DNA from: Acidobacteriota bacterium
GTDB lineage: Bacteria; Acidobacteriota; Terriglobia; Acidiferrales; UBA7541
Reading direction: 5' to 3'
DNA: 64,000 nt
NCBI GenBank assembly: GCA_003165465.1
Contig: PLUM01000083.1
Coordinates: forward strand, 20,065-84,064
Below, one piece after another: positions 35,125 to 42,734 of this stretch. The first letter of the stretch is position 1. Each line of letters starts with the position of its first letter. The notes beneath the pieces were generated by a model. The model saw only the letters and a list, made by a program, of their open reading frames with translations. It was not told the DNA's origin and did not search any database. The position numbers were made by a program, and so were the translations under genes.

Positions 35125-36585
35125 GTGTCTGAATCGAACAAGCAGAATCCTTCCAAGACAATGGTAGAGAGGCGCGAGTTTCTCGGCGGGGCGGCTACGC
35201 TGGCGGGCGCGTCGCTGATCGGCGGCGCTGCCGGATCGACCATGCTGGGCTTGCCGGCTGCCGCGGCCATGTCTCCTCCTGCGGAGCCGTTGCCCGCGCC
35301 TGCGCCCGTGATGTCGCCCGAAGTCGAGCACCGGACCAAGCGCTGGCAGGAGCAGCGCTGGCTGCTCGACACGGTCATCCAGCTGATTGGCCCGGACTGG
35401 GACGAAGGACGCTTGAACGGACAGGTGGTGGATCTCTGCGGCCCGGACGTGTTGGGCGATGTCGCCGGGATTCGCGGGCGCATACATAAATTCAACGATT
35501 TGACGCGCGAATTCGCGCGGGCCGCCGTACGCCGCGAGAAGATGGCGCGGCAGAGCGAGGCGCAGGGAAACACGATCGCGGCGCGCGAGGACTATTTCAT
35601 GGCGGCGATTCTCTATATGTACGCGCTGTGGCCCATCTTCGAAAAGACGCGCGAACTCGTGGCGCTCAACGACCGAAAAAATACCTGCTACGCGAAGTAC
35701 ATCCAGTTCGCGGACCATGAGATTCGGCGCGTCGAGATTCCTCTTGGCAACACCGGAAAATCGCTGCCGGGCTATCTGCATCTTCCGCCGAACCGGACGG
35801 ACCGCGTGTCCTGCGTGTGGGATATCATCGGCGTAGGCGGAACGCGGGAGCGCTCGAGCGCGCTCTACGGCGACAAGCTGCGCGAGCGAGGCATCGCCAC
35901 GCTGGGCCTCGATGGGCCAGGCCACGGCGAGAGCATCCTCCGCGAGATTTACGTCAATCCCTCGATCTGGATGGATGCCGGCCAGTCCGTTCTGTCGTGG
36001 CTGCGTTCGCAAAAAGAAATCGATCCCGAGCGTATCGCTCTGAGCGGCACGAGCATGGGCACGTGTTTTGCGACGCAAATTGCCTCGGTCGACGACCGGC
36101 TTAAGGGTGTCGCGACACGCGCCATGACCCACGAGCCTGGGCTTCATTCCCTGCTCGAGATGGACTCGCCTTCCTGGAAACTCCGGTTCATGTTCATGGC
36201 GGGCTTGCAGACCGAAGAGCAGATGGACAAGATGTGGCAGCCGTTTTCCGTGCTCAACCTGGGAAGCAAAATCAAATGCCCGTATCTGACGGTCGCGGGC
36301 GAGGACGACCAGCTCAGCCGCATTGAATACACGTATCAAATGCTGGACGCGATCGCGGCGCCAAAACAAATGCTGCTGTATGAAGGCACGAATCATGGAG
36401 TCGCCGGATCCCCCGCGGCAACCAACGGCCCGAACCCGCGCACGTTCATCGCGGATTGGCTGAAGGACCGCCTGGATGGCAAGCCGATGGAAACCAAACA
36501 CATGAAGGTGGACGCGGCCGGGACGGTGCACGAATCCACGTTCGAAGAGGCGCGCAAATCCCTGTCTTTATTGTTTCTGACGTAA
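35125..36585 (+). CDS. Tat-exported alpha/beta hydrolase
   Basis: 486 residues from a GTG at 35125 behind AAGGAGG. The twin-arginine signal VERREFLGGAATLAGASLIG is followed by a helical cap-like region (about 60-190). The hydrolase core follows: the nucleophile elbow LSGTSMGTCFATQ (GxSxG), a likely acid in VAGEDDQLS, and a catalytic His in YEGTNHGVAG. It resembles esterase/dienelactone-hydrolase-like families with an N-terminal helical domain (FrsA-type layout). It shares Tat export with the flavoprotein at 31116, so both probably act in the periplasm on related compounds. It is the last chromosomal gene before the integrated element. Confidence 0.8.
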   Translation: MSESNKQNPSKTMVERREFLGGAATLAGASLIGGAAGSTMLGLPAAAAMSPPAEPLPAPAPVMSPEVEHRTKRWQEQRWLLDTVIQLIGPDWDEGRLNGQVVDLCGPDVLGDVAGIRGRIHKFNDLTREFARAAVRREKMARQSEAQGNTIAAREDYFMAAILYMYALWPIFEKTRELVALNDRKNTCYAKYIQFADHEIRRVEIPLGNTGKSLPGYLHLPPNRTDRVSCVWDIIGVGGTRERSSALYGDKLRERGIATLGLDGPGHGESILREIYVNPSIWMDAGQSVLSWLRSQKEIDPERIALSGTSMGTCFATQIASVDDRLKGVATRAMTHEPGLHSLLEMDSPSWKLRFMFMAGLQTEEQMDKMWQPFSVLNLGSKIKCPYLTVAGEDDQLSRIEYTYQMLDAIAAPKQMLLYEGTNHGVAGSPAATNGPNPRTFIADWLKDRLDGKPMETKHMKVDAAGTVHESTFEEARKSLSLLFLT

Positions 36586-36685
36586 CCCCACGGGCCAGGA
36601 ACGCAGAGCGGATTTTCGCCAAATAGCCGCGACGGCTGAAAGCTGGAAAGTTAACTAGCGGATGCTCAATGGTTTGGAGAAAAGA

Positions 36686-36730
36686 TGGAGCCGAGGCCCG
36701 GACTTGAACCGGGGACCTGTCGATTACGAA
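36686..36730. other. Left attachment site (45-bp tRNA-Thr 3' fragment)
   Basis: Identical to 50037-50081. Read on the minus strand it covers the tRNA from the first base of the anticodon loop (TTCGTAA) through the T-arm and acceptor to an encoded CCA. The sequence diverges sharply at 36731, where no D-arm or 5' acceptor follows, so this is a fragment and not a second tRNA. Confidence 0.92.
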
Positions 36731-36852
36731 GCGTGGGAGAAGCTTCTACTGCCATTTGTTAAATTGTGCGATTCTCTGCTATTCATGCGGCTTCCAGCAT
36801 GGTCGTAAGGCTTGAGTGACTACTGCCAATTAATGCGAATTGTGATGTGGAC

Positions 36853-36874
36853 GTGCACCAATTCGCGTACCAAA
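36853..36874. repeat. Integrase arm-type repeat pair near the left end
   Basis: GTGCACCAATTC followed 12 bases on by GCGTACCAA, a diverged second unit. Matching pairs occur at 44696 and 49970. The 177-bp stretch 36731-36907 around it has no gene. Confidence 0.5.
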
Positions 36875-36907
36875 TTTTCTAGGCTTGACGCTGGCGCCAT
36901 GAGCCTC

Positions 36908-37333
36908 TCATTCCCCTAGAAGCGCCTGCGCACTGCGAAGACGGCGCGTGAGATGGTCGATGTCCTCAGTAATGCGGCTCTCGGGGTGGACTCTGTCGTA
37001 TTCGATCTTGATTGTAGCTAGACGCTGATACAATCGAGTGTGACATCTGTCGCAATGGCCGGTGCTCGCATGGCTGACCGTTTTCTTTCCACATGCCCGG
37101 CAACCCCATTTCTCGAAATAAAGGCTCCACTTCCGCTGCTCGAACACATCCTGAATCCGGCGAGTCTCTTGGGCCGCTTCTTTCAATCGGAAGTCTGGCT
37201 CCAATTGACCGCCGTTTCGCGCGGTCATCATCTCTTCCAACTGTTCCCTAACGAAACCACGGAGCATTGCTTTCATGTCCGCAGGCGACGGTTTGCGCAC
37301 AATCTCTATGCTGACGTTCTTTTTCCGTGGCAT
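36908..37333 (-). CDS. Unknown protein with zinc-ribbon-like cysteines
   Basis: 141 residues. A basic N-terminus (PRKKNVSIEIVRKP) is followed by a helical region and four cysteines in two pairs, CRAC and CDRC, 19 residues apart with a His nearby (WGCRACGKKTV ... TGHCDRCHTRL), typical of a small zinc ribbon. The C-terminus is helical (RITEDIDHLTRRLRSAQALL). It is the leftmost gene of the element, 9 bp after the left recombinase and on the same strand. DNA or RNA binding, or modulation of the recombinase, is inferred only from position and the ribbon. Confidence 0.6.
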   Translation of the reverse strand: MPRKKNVSIEIVRKPSPADMKAMLRGFVREQLEEMMTARNGGQLEPDFRLKEAAQETRRIQDVFEQRKWSLYFEKWGCRACGKKTVSHASTGHCDRCHTRLYQRLATIKIEYDRVHPESRITEDIDHLTRRLRSAQALLGE

Positions 37334-37342
37334 GACAGCCTC

Positions 37343-38467
37343 CTATCCTCGTGGGTGACATTTCTTGTGAATGTCGATCAATTGTCCCGGCGTGACGTGC
37401 GTGTAGATCATCGTGTCTGAAACGGAGCTATGCCCTAGTAGTTCCTGGATGCCTCGCAGGTCCGCTCCGTCGGCTAGCAAGTGAGTCGAAAAGGCGTGCC
37501 GGAATGAGTGTGGGTGTATGCCCGCGATCCCGGCCCGCACAGCCGCCCGTTTCACGATGCGGAGCAGTTGGCGCGTGCTGATAGGCAGGTTATGTTTCGT
37601 GCGCGTGGTATTTGCGGAGCCGATTAGCGTCAGGAATTTGGACTGAGCCTCGTCACGCGACATTTTAGAGACGCTTCCAAGCCATTGCTTGTGCTGGATG
37701 CCCGGCCCGCCATCCTTGGGGTATTCGCGCCAGTATCCGTACCACCATCCGCCGGGTGTGCTCTTTGGTCTGACTTTCGAGACGGTAAACTTCTGCCCAA
37801 GGAAATCGTCTTGGAACAGAAAGCCTTCGCGCCGATCACCCAGGTAGGCGAGCAGGGCTTCCCGCGCCATGCGGCCGAAAAGCACGTCCCTTTCTTTTTT
37901 TCCCTTGCCGAGCACGCGAATCGTGCCAATCTCGCCATCTGAAAAATCAATGTCCTCGTACCGCATTCCCGCCACTTCGGCCACACGGCATCCGGTTGCA
38001 TAGAAGGTTTCGAGAATGGCGCGGTCGCGTGGTGATTTTGTTGCCTCGATGATCTTGCGGGCTTCTTTGACCGTGGGGAATCGCGGAAGATGCCTGTGCC
38101 GTATACGAGTCCTGATAAACCGGGCGACATTGGTACTCACTACGCCGCCGAGTTTCAGGAATCCAAAGAATGCGCGTAACCCGTAAAGTTTTTGTTCGAG
38201 GCTACTAGACCCGATGCCGCGCCCTTGAAGGGACGCGAAATACTCCCTTATGTCGATATGCTTAATTTCGGTAAGACTGCGGGAGCCGATGAACCGGCAA
38301 AAGTCGGCTATCAGGGGAGCGTATGATCTGCGGGTGTGTGACGAGTATTCCTGAATCTCAAGCCATTGTGAGAACTTCGCGGCCAAGCAGAGATTGTCCT
38401 TCGCGTAGGAACGGATGGGCTTGCTGTTTGGGAATCGTGCGGAATCGACTACACTTTGCAAAGCCAT
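37343..38467 (-). CDS. Tyrosine recombinase with inserted domain (second recombinase of the element)
   Basis: 374 residues. N-terminal SAM-like domain (LEIQEYSSHTRRSYAPLIAD). All catalytic residues are present: Arg161 (TGCRVAEVAGM), Lys188 (GKGKKERD), His320/Arg323 (HPHSFRHAFS), His346 (LGHSSVS) and Tyr355. Unlike XerC/D, about 70 residues (roughly 218-290) are inserted between the lysine hairpin and the HxxR box. They contain GGWWYGYWREYPKDGG and QWLGSVSKMSRDEAQSKF, which look like the AP2-type DNA-binding modules usually found at integrase N-termini. It might act in inversion, resolution or mobilisation of this element; the substrate site is unknown. A ribbon-helix-helix gene lies 66 bp upstream. 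Confidence 0.85.
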   Translation of the reverse strand: MALQSVVDSARFPNSKPIRSYAKDNLCLAAKFSQWLEIQEYSSHTRRSYAPLIADFCRFIGSRSLTEIKHIDIREYFASLQGRGIGSSSLEQKLYGLRAFFGFLKLGGVVSTNVARFIRTRIRHRHLPRFPTVKEARKIIEATKSPRDRAILETFYATGCRVAEVAGMRYEDIDFSDGEIGTIRVLGKGKKERDVLFGRMAREALLAYLGDRREGFLFQDDFLGQKFTVSKVRPKSTPGGWWYGYWREYPKDGGPGIQHKQWLGSVSKMSRDEAQSKFLTLIGSANTTRTKHNLPISTRQLLRIVKRAAVRAGIAGIHPHSFRHAFSTHLLADGADLRGIQELLGHSSVSDTMIYTHVTPGQLIDIHKKCHPRG

Positions 38468-38533
38468 TTGACACCTCCGCGTGTCATTCGGTTAGGGGCG
38501 TGTCGGTGTTGGATGCACCGGCGCGTCCCGTTC

Positions 38534-38662
38534 TTACTTCTTTTTCAGATATGCCTCGATTGCTTTGCGGATCAACGCGCTAACAGGCGCTCCGGTCTTT
38601 TCAGAAATGACTTTGAGCTTTTTTACGTGATCGTCCTTGAGCCAGATGTTCGTGCGCTTCAT
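38534..38662 (-). CDS. Ribbon-helix-helix (CopG/Arc-type) small regulator
   Basis: 42 residues, too short for usual ORF cut-offs. It begins MKRTNIWLKDDHVKKLKVIS, continues EKTGAPVSALIRKAIEAYL and ends KKK. The alternation of a short strand (TNIWL), helix, GxP/S turn and second helix is the classic RHH DNA-binding fold. It probably represses itself and the recombinase gene downstream. Two TATGCGC copies 18 bp apart overlap its start (from 38661) and could be the operator. The ribosome site is weak (AAGAG). Confidence 0.7.
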   Translation of the reverse strand: MKRTNIWLKDDHVKKLKVISEKTGAPVSALIRKAIEAYLKKK

Positions 38663-38739
38663 ATGCGCTCTTATACACCTATGCGCAGAACTGTGTCAAG
38701 GTCCCATCTATTGCGGTAGTGGTACAGGTTGAAATTTGA

Positions 38740-39186
38740 TTAGGCAATCTTGACGAGGGTGTCCGATTTCTGCTCCAGCTCTTGTTTTTGCTTTGTCCTG
38801 CCGTAAACGAAAACAACTGCCAAACTTGCGAGAGCGGTAATAATCGACGCAAGCCCAGCCGCACCCTTTCCTAATTGAATGAGGTAGACACCGCCTCCTA
38901 TCGCAGTCATGCAAATGATGAAACCGTAGATTGGGCCTCTCTTCGAGTTGTGACAGTTTGCAGTTACCACCGTTTTTTCTAGTTCCTGTCGGTGCGCGGC
39001 TTGCTTTTCGGCCATAGCAATAATTCGATCAGCCGCGCCAGGATGAGCTTCGTTATACTTCACTAAAATATCAGGATGAGGAAGCGGGCCTGCGTAGTGA
39101 ACCCCAGAAGCAGTTATTTGGAAAGTTCCAGCTTGTTGCAGGTTTTGTCGAGCCAACTGTCGGCGGAGCTTATCTTGCTTGCTCAA
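38740..39186 (-). CDS. DUF2335-family membrane protein
   Basis: 148 residues. The segment GPLPHPDILVKYNEAHPGAADRIIAMAEKQAAHRQELE is the hallmark of DUF2335. Two membrane helices follow (about 85-125: YGFIICMTAIGGGVYLIQLG and GLASIITALASLAVVFVYG), with a short charged tail. DUF2335 proteins are often found in prophages and mobile elements; their biochemical role is not known. The first bases overlap the end of the small gene at 39170, so both are translated together. This stretch looks AT-richer than the surrounding chromosome. Confidence 0.85.
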   Translation of the reverse strand: MSKQDKLRRQLARQNLQQAGTFQITASGVHYAGPLPHPDILVKYNEAHPGAADRIIAMAEKQAAHRQELEKTVVTANCHNSKRGPIYGFIICMTAIGGGVYLIQLGKGAAGLASIITALASLAVVFVYGRTKQKQELEQKSDTLVKIA

Positions 39187-39394
39187 TGCGAATATCCTGA
39201 GACAATTTCATGATTGCATCGCCTAGATCGTTGCCGACTATTGTCCAATCGCAAAGAGTCGCTCTAGAATCCGCCTCAGGTTCATTGCGGCTTCTATTAT
39301 AAACATCAAATGTGCCGTTGAAATCAAGCAGGCGCGCCACTCCGCTAGTAAAAGAGGGGTTGGCGAAAAGAAACGTAGCTACAGCGCGAGACAC
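39170..39394 (-). CDS. Small unknown protein coupled to the DUF2335 gene
   Basis: 74 residues. No signal peptide or membrane helix. It contains VARLLDFNGTFDVYNRS and LCDWTIVGNDLGDAIMKLSQ, a mixed alpha/beta pattern with many acidic residues. The last 17 bp overlap the DUF2335 gene in another frame, which suggests translational coupling and a paired function. I do not recognise the family. Confidence 0.55.
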   Translation of the reverse strand: MSRAVATFLFANPSFTSGVARLLDFNGTFDVYNRSRNEPEADSRATLCDWTIVGNDLGDAIMKLSQDIRIEQAR

Positions 39395-39424
39395 AAAGCC
39401 AGTTTACGCTTTATTATTGCAAAG

Positions 39425-39640
39425 TCAAGCCGCCATCTCGGTTCTCGCGTCCAATAGCAAAACGACCTCTTCGATGCTCCAAACATGGTCAGAGATTCCT
39501 GCTTCCATCGCGGGAGTGACGCGCAAGGTTTGGTGAATCCGGCAGAAATTGTAGTGCATATAATGGAGCGCAATCGCCCAGTAGTGATTATCGACCTTTT
39601 TTGAAAAACCAATGGAAGGTTTGGGACGCCATTTTCCGGC
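39425..39640 (-). pseudogene. Remnant of an IS1-type transposase (C-terminal ~70 codons)
   Basis: In the minus frame ending at 39425 the sequence reads GFSKKVDNHYWAIALHYMHY, NFCRIHQTLRVTPAMEAGIS, DHVWSIEEVVLLL. This is the characteristic C-terminal end of IS1-family DDE transposases seen in many soil bacteria. The rest of the transposase is absent: the frame is cut by the stop codon of the large phage-type gene at 39641-39643, and no start codon suits the fragment. It marks an old insertion and deletion on the 3' side of that gene. Confidence 0.75.
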
Positions 39641-42600
39641 TTAGGGTGCAATTCCAATCTGCGCTCTTGTTTGCGGCGTCAAAGCATGGGCGCGGCCAAC
39701 CAACTTCTCGAATAGCATCTGTTTGATTTCCGGTTTCTCGATCATCTCCGCTTGTGCTGCTTGCCGGAACTTGGACACGATGTCTCGCACGATTAAGGAT
39801 TTTCCGCCATCGGGGCCATCGGTCTGACGCTGATATTCCGGCGTTTTGATTAGCTCGGCAAGCGTGTCCTTCATTCCTTTTCCGCCAATCTTCAAATCGT
39901 TCCCAGCCAAGCCAACGTAAGTGGCGTACTGGAACGGTGTCAGCGGCACACCTTCGGCAGCGCGTTCCGGCTGCATTCTCACGTCAGGCGGCGCGGAGCC
40001 GAAGAGAGTTTTTGCTGGCATGGTGAGCCTATCGGCAATCTGCGCACGCACAAGTTCCTTTGCCACGGGATCGTTTTGACTGTTGGTGTAGACCGGAGAA
40101 AGAATATCCGGCCCCAGTCCCGGTGTAACCTGTATCGGTTCGCCGAAGATGTTCTGCTGTGGCGGAAGGGTCTTGCTCCATCCCGGCGTCGAGGCTTTGA
40201 TGGCGTCAATCGTGCTGTTCACTGCTCTGAGAATTGGGTCTTGTTCTCGATTGATCGTGCGCACAACCGAAGGCACAACTGTCCTGGCGTAGCCTTCCAT
40301 CAAGGATTGCATTTTCTTGTCAGGCTGCTGAAGTGCATCCAGCCAATTGGAAATTCCCTGGGTGTAGGTCTTGCTCATCATGTTATGACCGAGAGCAAGA
40401 ACAATGGCGTTTGCTGCGGTGTATTGATCTTCCTCGGGGATGTGAGAATTGATTTCCATGTAGTCGGCAATAGCTCCGAGCATCGCGCCAAACGGTTCCA
40501 CGCGATTGTAGGAATAGGCCGTTCCGTTCACGATGAAACTATACGGCGGGCGACCGCTGGCAGTATTCATGTCCCGCAATACTTTGTCCTTCGGCCCGCC
40601 GCCAGTCATGGAAAACTTCGCATCGGGTGCAAGTCCCTTTTCGTACACGGTAGCGATGGCAGCGGCAGTCAGCGCGCCGCTGGTTACTCTCGCAAGCGCC
40701 AGATCGCGCTGCGCTCCGCCAGCGTTAAAATCTTCCCAATTCTGCCGAGACAATAAACTGAGTCCGGGTACGCGCTGCCCGGCTTGCGTGGCGATGTTGG
40801 CGACCACGCGCAAGAATGGCTGAATGAATCGCCCCCCAGGAATCGCGTTGCGCAGTTTGTTGAACGCTTGCCCGACTGGACCTAACTCAGCTTGAAAAGT
40901 TTGTGTCAGCTTAAATTTGTCGGCAGCGTCCTTAATCGACGGTGGCGGATCGTTTTCAATCTCGGCAACTCTCGCGCTCAGATCGTCGCCTTCGAGTCCT
41001 TCCGCTTTTGCTTGCCTGAAAGCTTGCGCGTGCAATTCCATCGCGTAGTTGACGCCCTTAAAGAATGAGCTTTCAGCACTCAGCGCCCGCGTAGGAAGGT
41101 GGTAAATCAGATTGATCGCGTTTCCTACCGCTGTCCCATTCGAGAGATTCAGCTTTTCACGGCTGAGGTTCGTTTCACCAAACGTGCTTTCCGGGTCTTC
41201 ACCTGTCGTGATGATCTTGCCCGCTGCTCGCAGTCCATCGCTCCAGCCGTCCACGATGCCACGCGCCATTGCGAGAGGTTCGCCTTGCTCGACGCCTGGA
41301 CCTTCCGCGCCGAATAGTCTTTGTACACCGCGTATCTGCGCAGCAAGGGTGCGCTCTCCAATCGACCACGGAACCATTGCGGATTCGCTTGTGACCTTGG
41401 CAGCGTGAGTCTGAGGCCCGCTCAAAAGTCCCCACGTCATCCATGCTTCGTGAAGTAGATCCACGCCCTGACTTGCCGCGTTTGTTACTTTGCTCAGAAA
41501 GTCTATCCGCTGATCTTGTCTCGGCAGTGCTTGGAGCATCTTTGCCAGCGTGATCGGGTCTGTATCAACCGTTGAGCTGAAGCGCGAGGAAATGTCTGCG
41601 ATGTCGGACGGTGACAAGGCGGGGCGCGCCGCATCGGACATAATCTGATGCGATTCAAGCGTGCGAGCGGCCGTCCTGCTCGATTGTTCTCGCAGAGATT
41701 CTAATTGCCCGGCAAGAGATACCGCAGATTTTAGCTGCTGGGCTGCATCGGTATCCCCGGCGAGTGTCGCCTTTGCAAGATTATCGACGTGAGTAGCAGC
41801 CGAATCCCGAAGATCACGAAGCGCGAGCATCTCACCGGGACGCAGCGGGGCGCCTGGTTCAACCGCAAGCGCCTGCTGAATGGTCAGCGCGGAACTGGAC
41901 TCCGCTATTGTGGCAGCGTGAGACTGCGTAGCGCGGGACTTGGCAAGGCTCGATGCGTTCATCCTGTTTATGTCGGCAATGACGGCCTTGGTTGAATCTT
42001 CCGCGTCGATGTATTTGAGGTTGACGCGCAGTTCCGGCTGCGCTCCCGGCTCGCCTTCCGCTCCCGGCTCGGCAGGTGGTTTCGATTGTTGGCTGCGGTC
42101 GTAATTCCTCTGCATCGAATCTGGAAGCGCATCACGAAACGCTGCTTTCCCCGACTGGATTGCCATTGCCCCGAGCACCGTCATTTTCCCTAGTATTTCC
42201 CGAGACTTTGGACCTAGCCCGCCTTCATCCTTGAGCGCTTGCTGGTATTCCTTGTTTTTCTGCCACAGTGCCTCACCCATATTGAGGCCGAAATAAAGCG
42301 CCAGAAGTTTACTCCCGCCGTACTCTGCAATCTTTGGGATCGCGCCCAGCGCACCGGCACCCGCGAACATGGCAATATTCGGGACGCTCTGGAAAATGTC
42401 TGTAGCCTGCTTCTCCAGCCCCGATAGAAAACCTGGACCTACAATGTGTTCGGCAATGTTTTGCTGGTTCTCATCCGCTGGATGTACGGGAAGGCCAAAC
42501 AATCCCATCGGCCCCTTACCGGCAAAACGAGGATCAACCGTATCTCCCGCAAATGTCGAGGAAGGCAGGGCATCAAGCTCCTGCTGAGGTGTAGGTTCGG

Positions 42601-42733
42601 CCGGCTGGGGCGCGGGCGCTGGTCCTTGTTGCAATTTCGATTGCACCAGTGCGTCCACACTCGCGTTCTCGGACTCGGAGCGGCTCTGCAAGTACTGCTC
42701 GCCGATGTTCCCTTGTTGCGGCTCGTTTGCCAT
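39641..42733 (-). CDS. Very large phage/polyvalent-type protein (candidate injected virion protein)
   Basis: 1030 residues from the ATG at 42733, one base after the preceding stop and behind GGAGGG. A Gln/Pro/Glu-rich N-terminus (about 1-70) is followed by hydrophobic patches (SVPNIAMFAGAGALGAIPKI, MTVLGAMAIQSGKAAF), then long helices. The segment WMTWGLLSGPQTHAAKVTSE and the later FIQPFLRVVANIATQAGQRV match patterns I know from large polyvalent proteins and internal virion proteins of phages, which enter the host with the DNA. Later parts have further hydrophobic runs. No catalytic motif is recognised. It is the largest gene of the element and forms a tight pair with the gene upstream. Confidence 0.65.
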   Translation of the reverse strand: MANEPQQGNIGEQYLQSRSESENASVDALVQSKLQQGPAPAPQPAEPTPQQELDALPSSTFAGDTVDPRFAGKGPMGLFGLPVHPADENQQNIAEHIVGPGFLSGLEKQATDIFQSVPNIAMFAGAGALGAIPKIAEYGGSKLLALYFGLNMGEALWQKNKEYQQALKDEGGLGPKSREILGKMTVLGAMAIQSGKAAFRDALPDSMQRNYDRSQQSKPPAEPGAEGEPGAQPELRVNLKYIDAEDSTKAVIADINRMNASSLAKSRATQSHAATIAESSSALTIQQALAVEPGAPLRPGEMLALRDLRDSAATHVDNLAKATLAGDTDAAQQLKSAVSLAGQLESLREQSSRTAARTLESHQIMSDAARPALSPSDIADISSRFSSTVDTDPITLAKMLQALPRQDQRIDFLSKVTNAASQGVDLLHEAWMTWGLLSGPQTHAAKVTSESAMVPWSIGERTLAAQIRGVQRLFGAEGPGVEQGEPLAMARGIVDGWSDGLRAAGKIITTGEDPESTFGETNLSREKLNLSNGTAVGNAINLIYHLPTRALSAESSFFKGVNYAMELHAQAFRQAKAEGLEGDDLSARVAEIENDPPPSIKDAADKFKLTQTFQAELGPVGQAFNKLRNAIPGGRFIQPFLRVVANIATQAGQRVPGLSLLSRQNWEDFNAGGAQRDLALARVTSGALTAAAIATVYEKGLAPDAKFSMTGGGPKDKVLRDMNTASGRPPYSFIVNGTAYSYNRVEPFGAMLGAIADYMEINSHIPEEDQYTAANAIVLALGHNMMSKTYTQGISNWLDALQQPDKKMQSLMEGYARTVVPSVVRTINREQDPILRAVNSTIDAIKASTPGWSKTLPPQQNIFGEPIQVTPGLGPDILSPVYTNSQNDPVAKELVRAQIADRLTMPAKTLFGSAPPDVRMQPERAAEGVPLTPFQYATYVGLAGNDLKIGGKGMKDTLAELIKTPEYQRQTDGPDGGKSLIVRDIVSKFRQAAQAEMIEKPEIKQMLFEKLVGRAHALTPQTRAQIGIAP

Positions 42734-42734
42734 A

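Noticed and set aside
34714-36531. 605-codon minus-strand frame
   Set aside because: Antisense to the Tat hydrolase and the third NTF2-like gene; Arg-rich and without domains.
36686-36730. Second tRNA gene at the left end
   Set aside because: Only the anticodon loop to CCA is present; there is no D-arm or 5' acceptor strand, so it is an attachment-site fragment.
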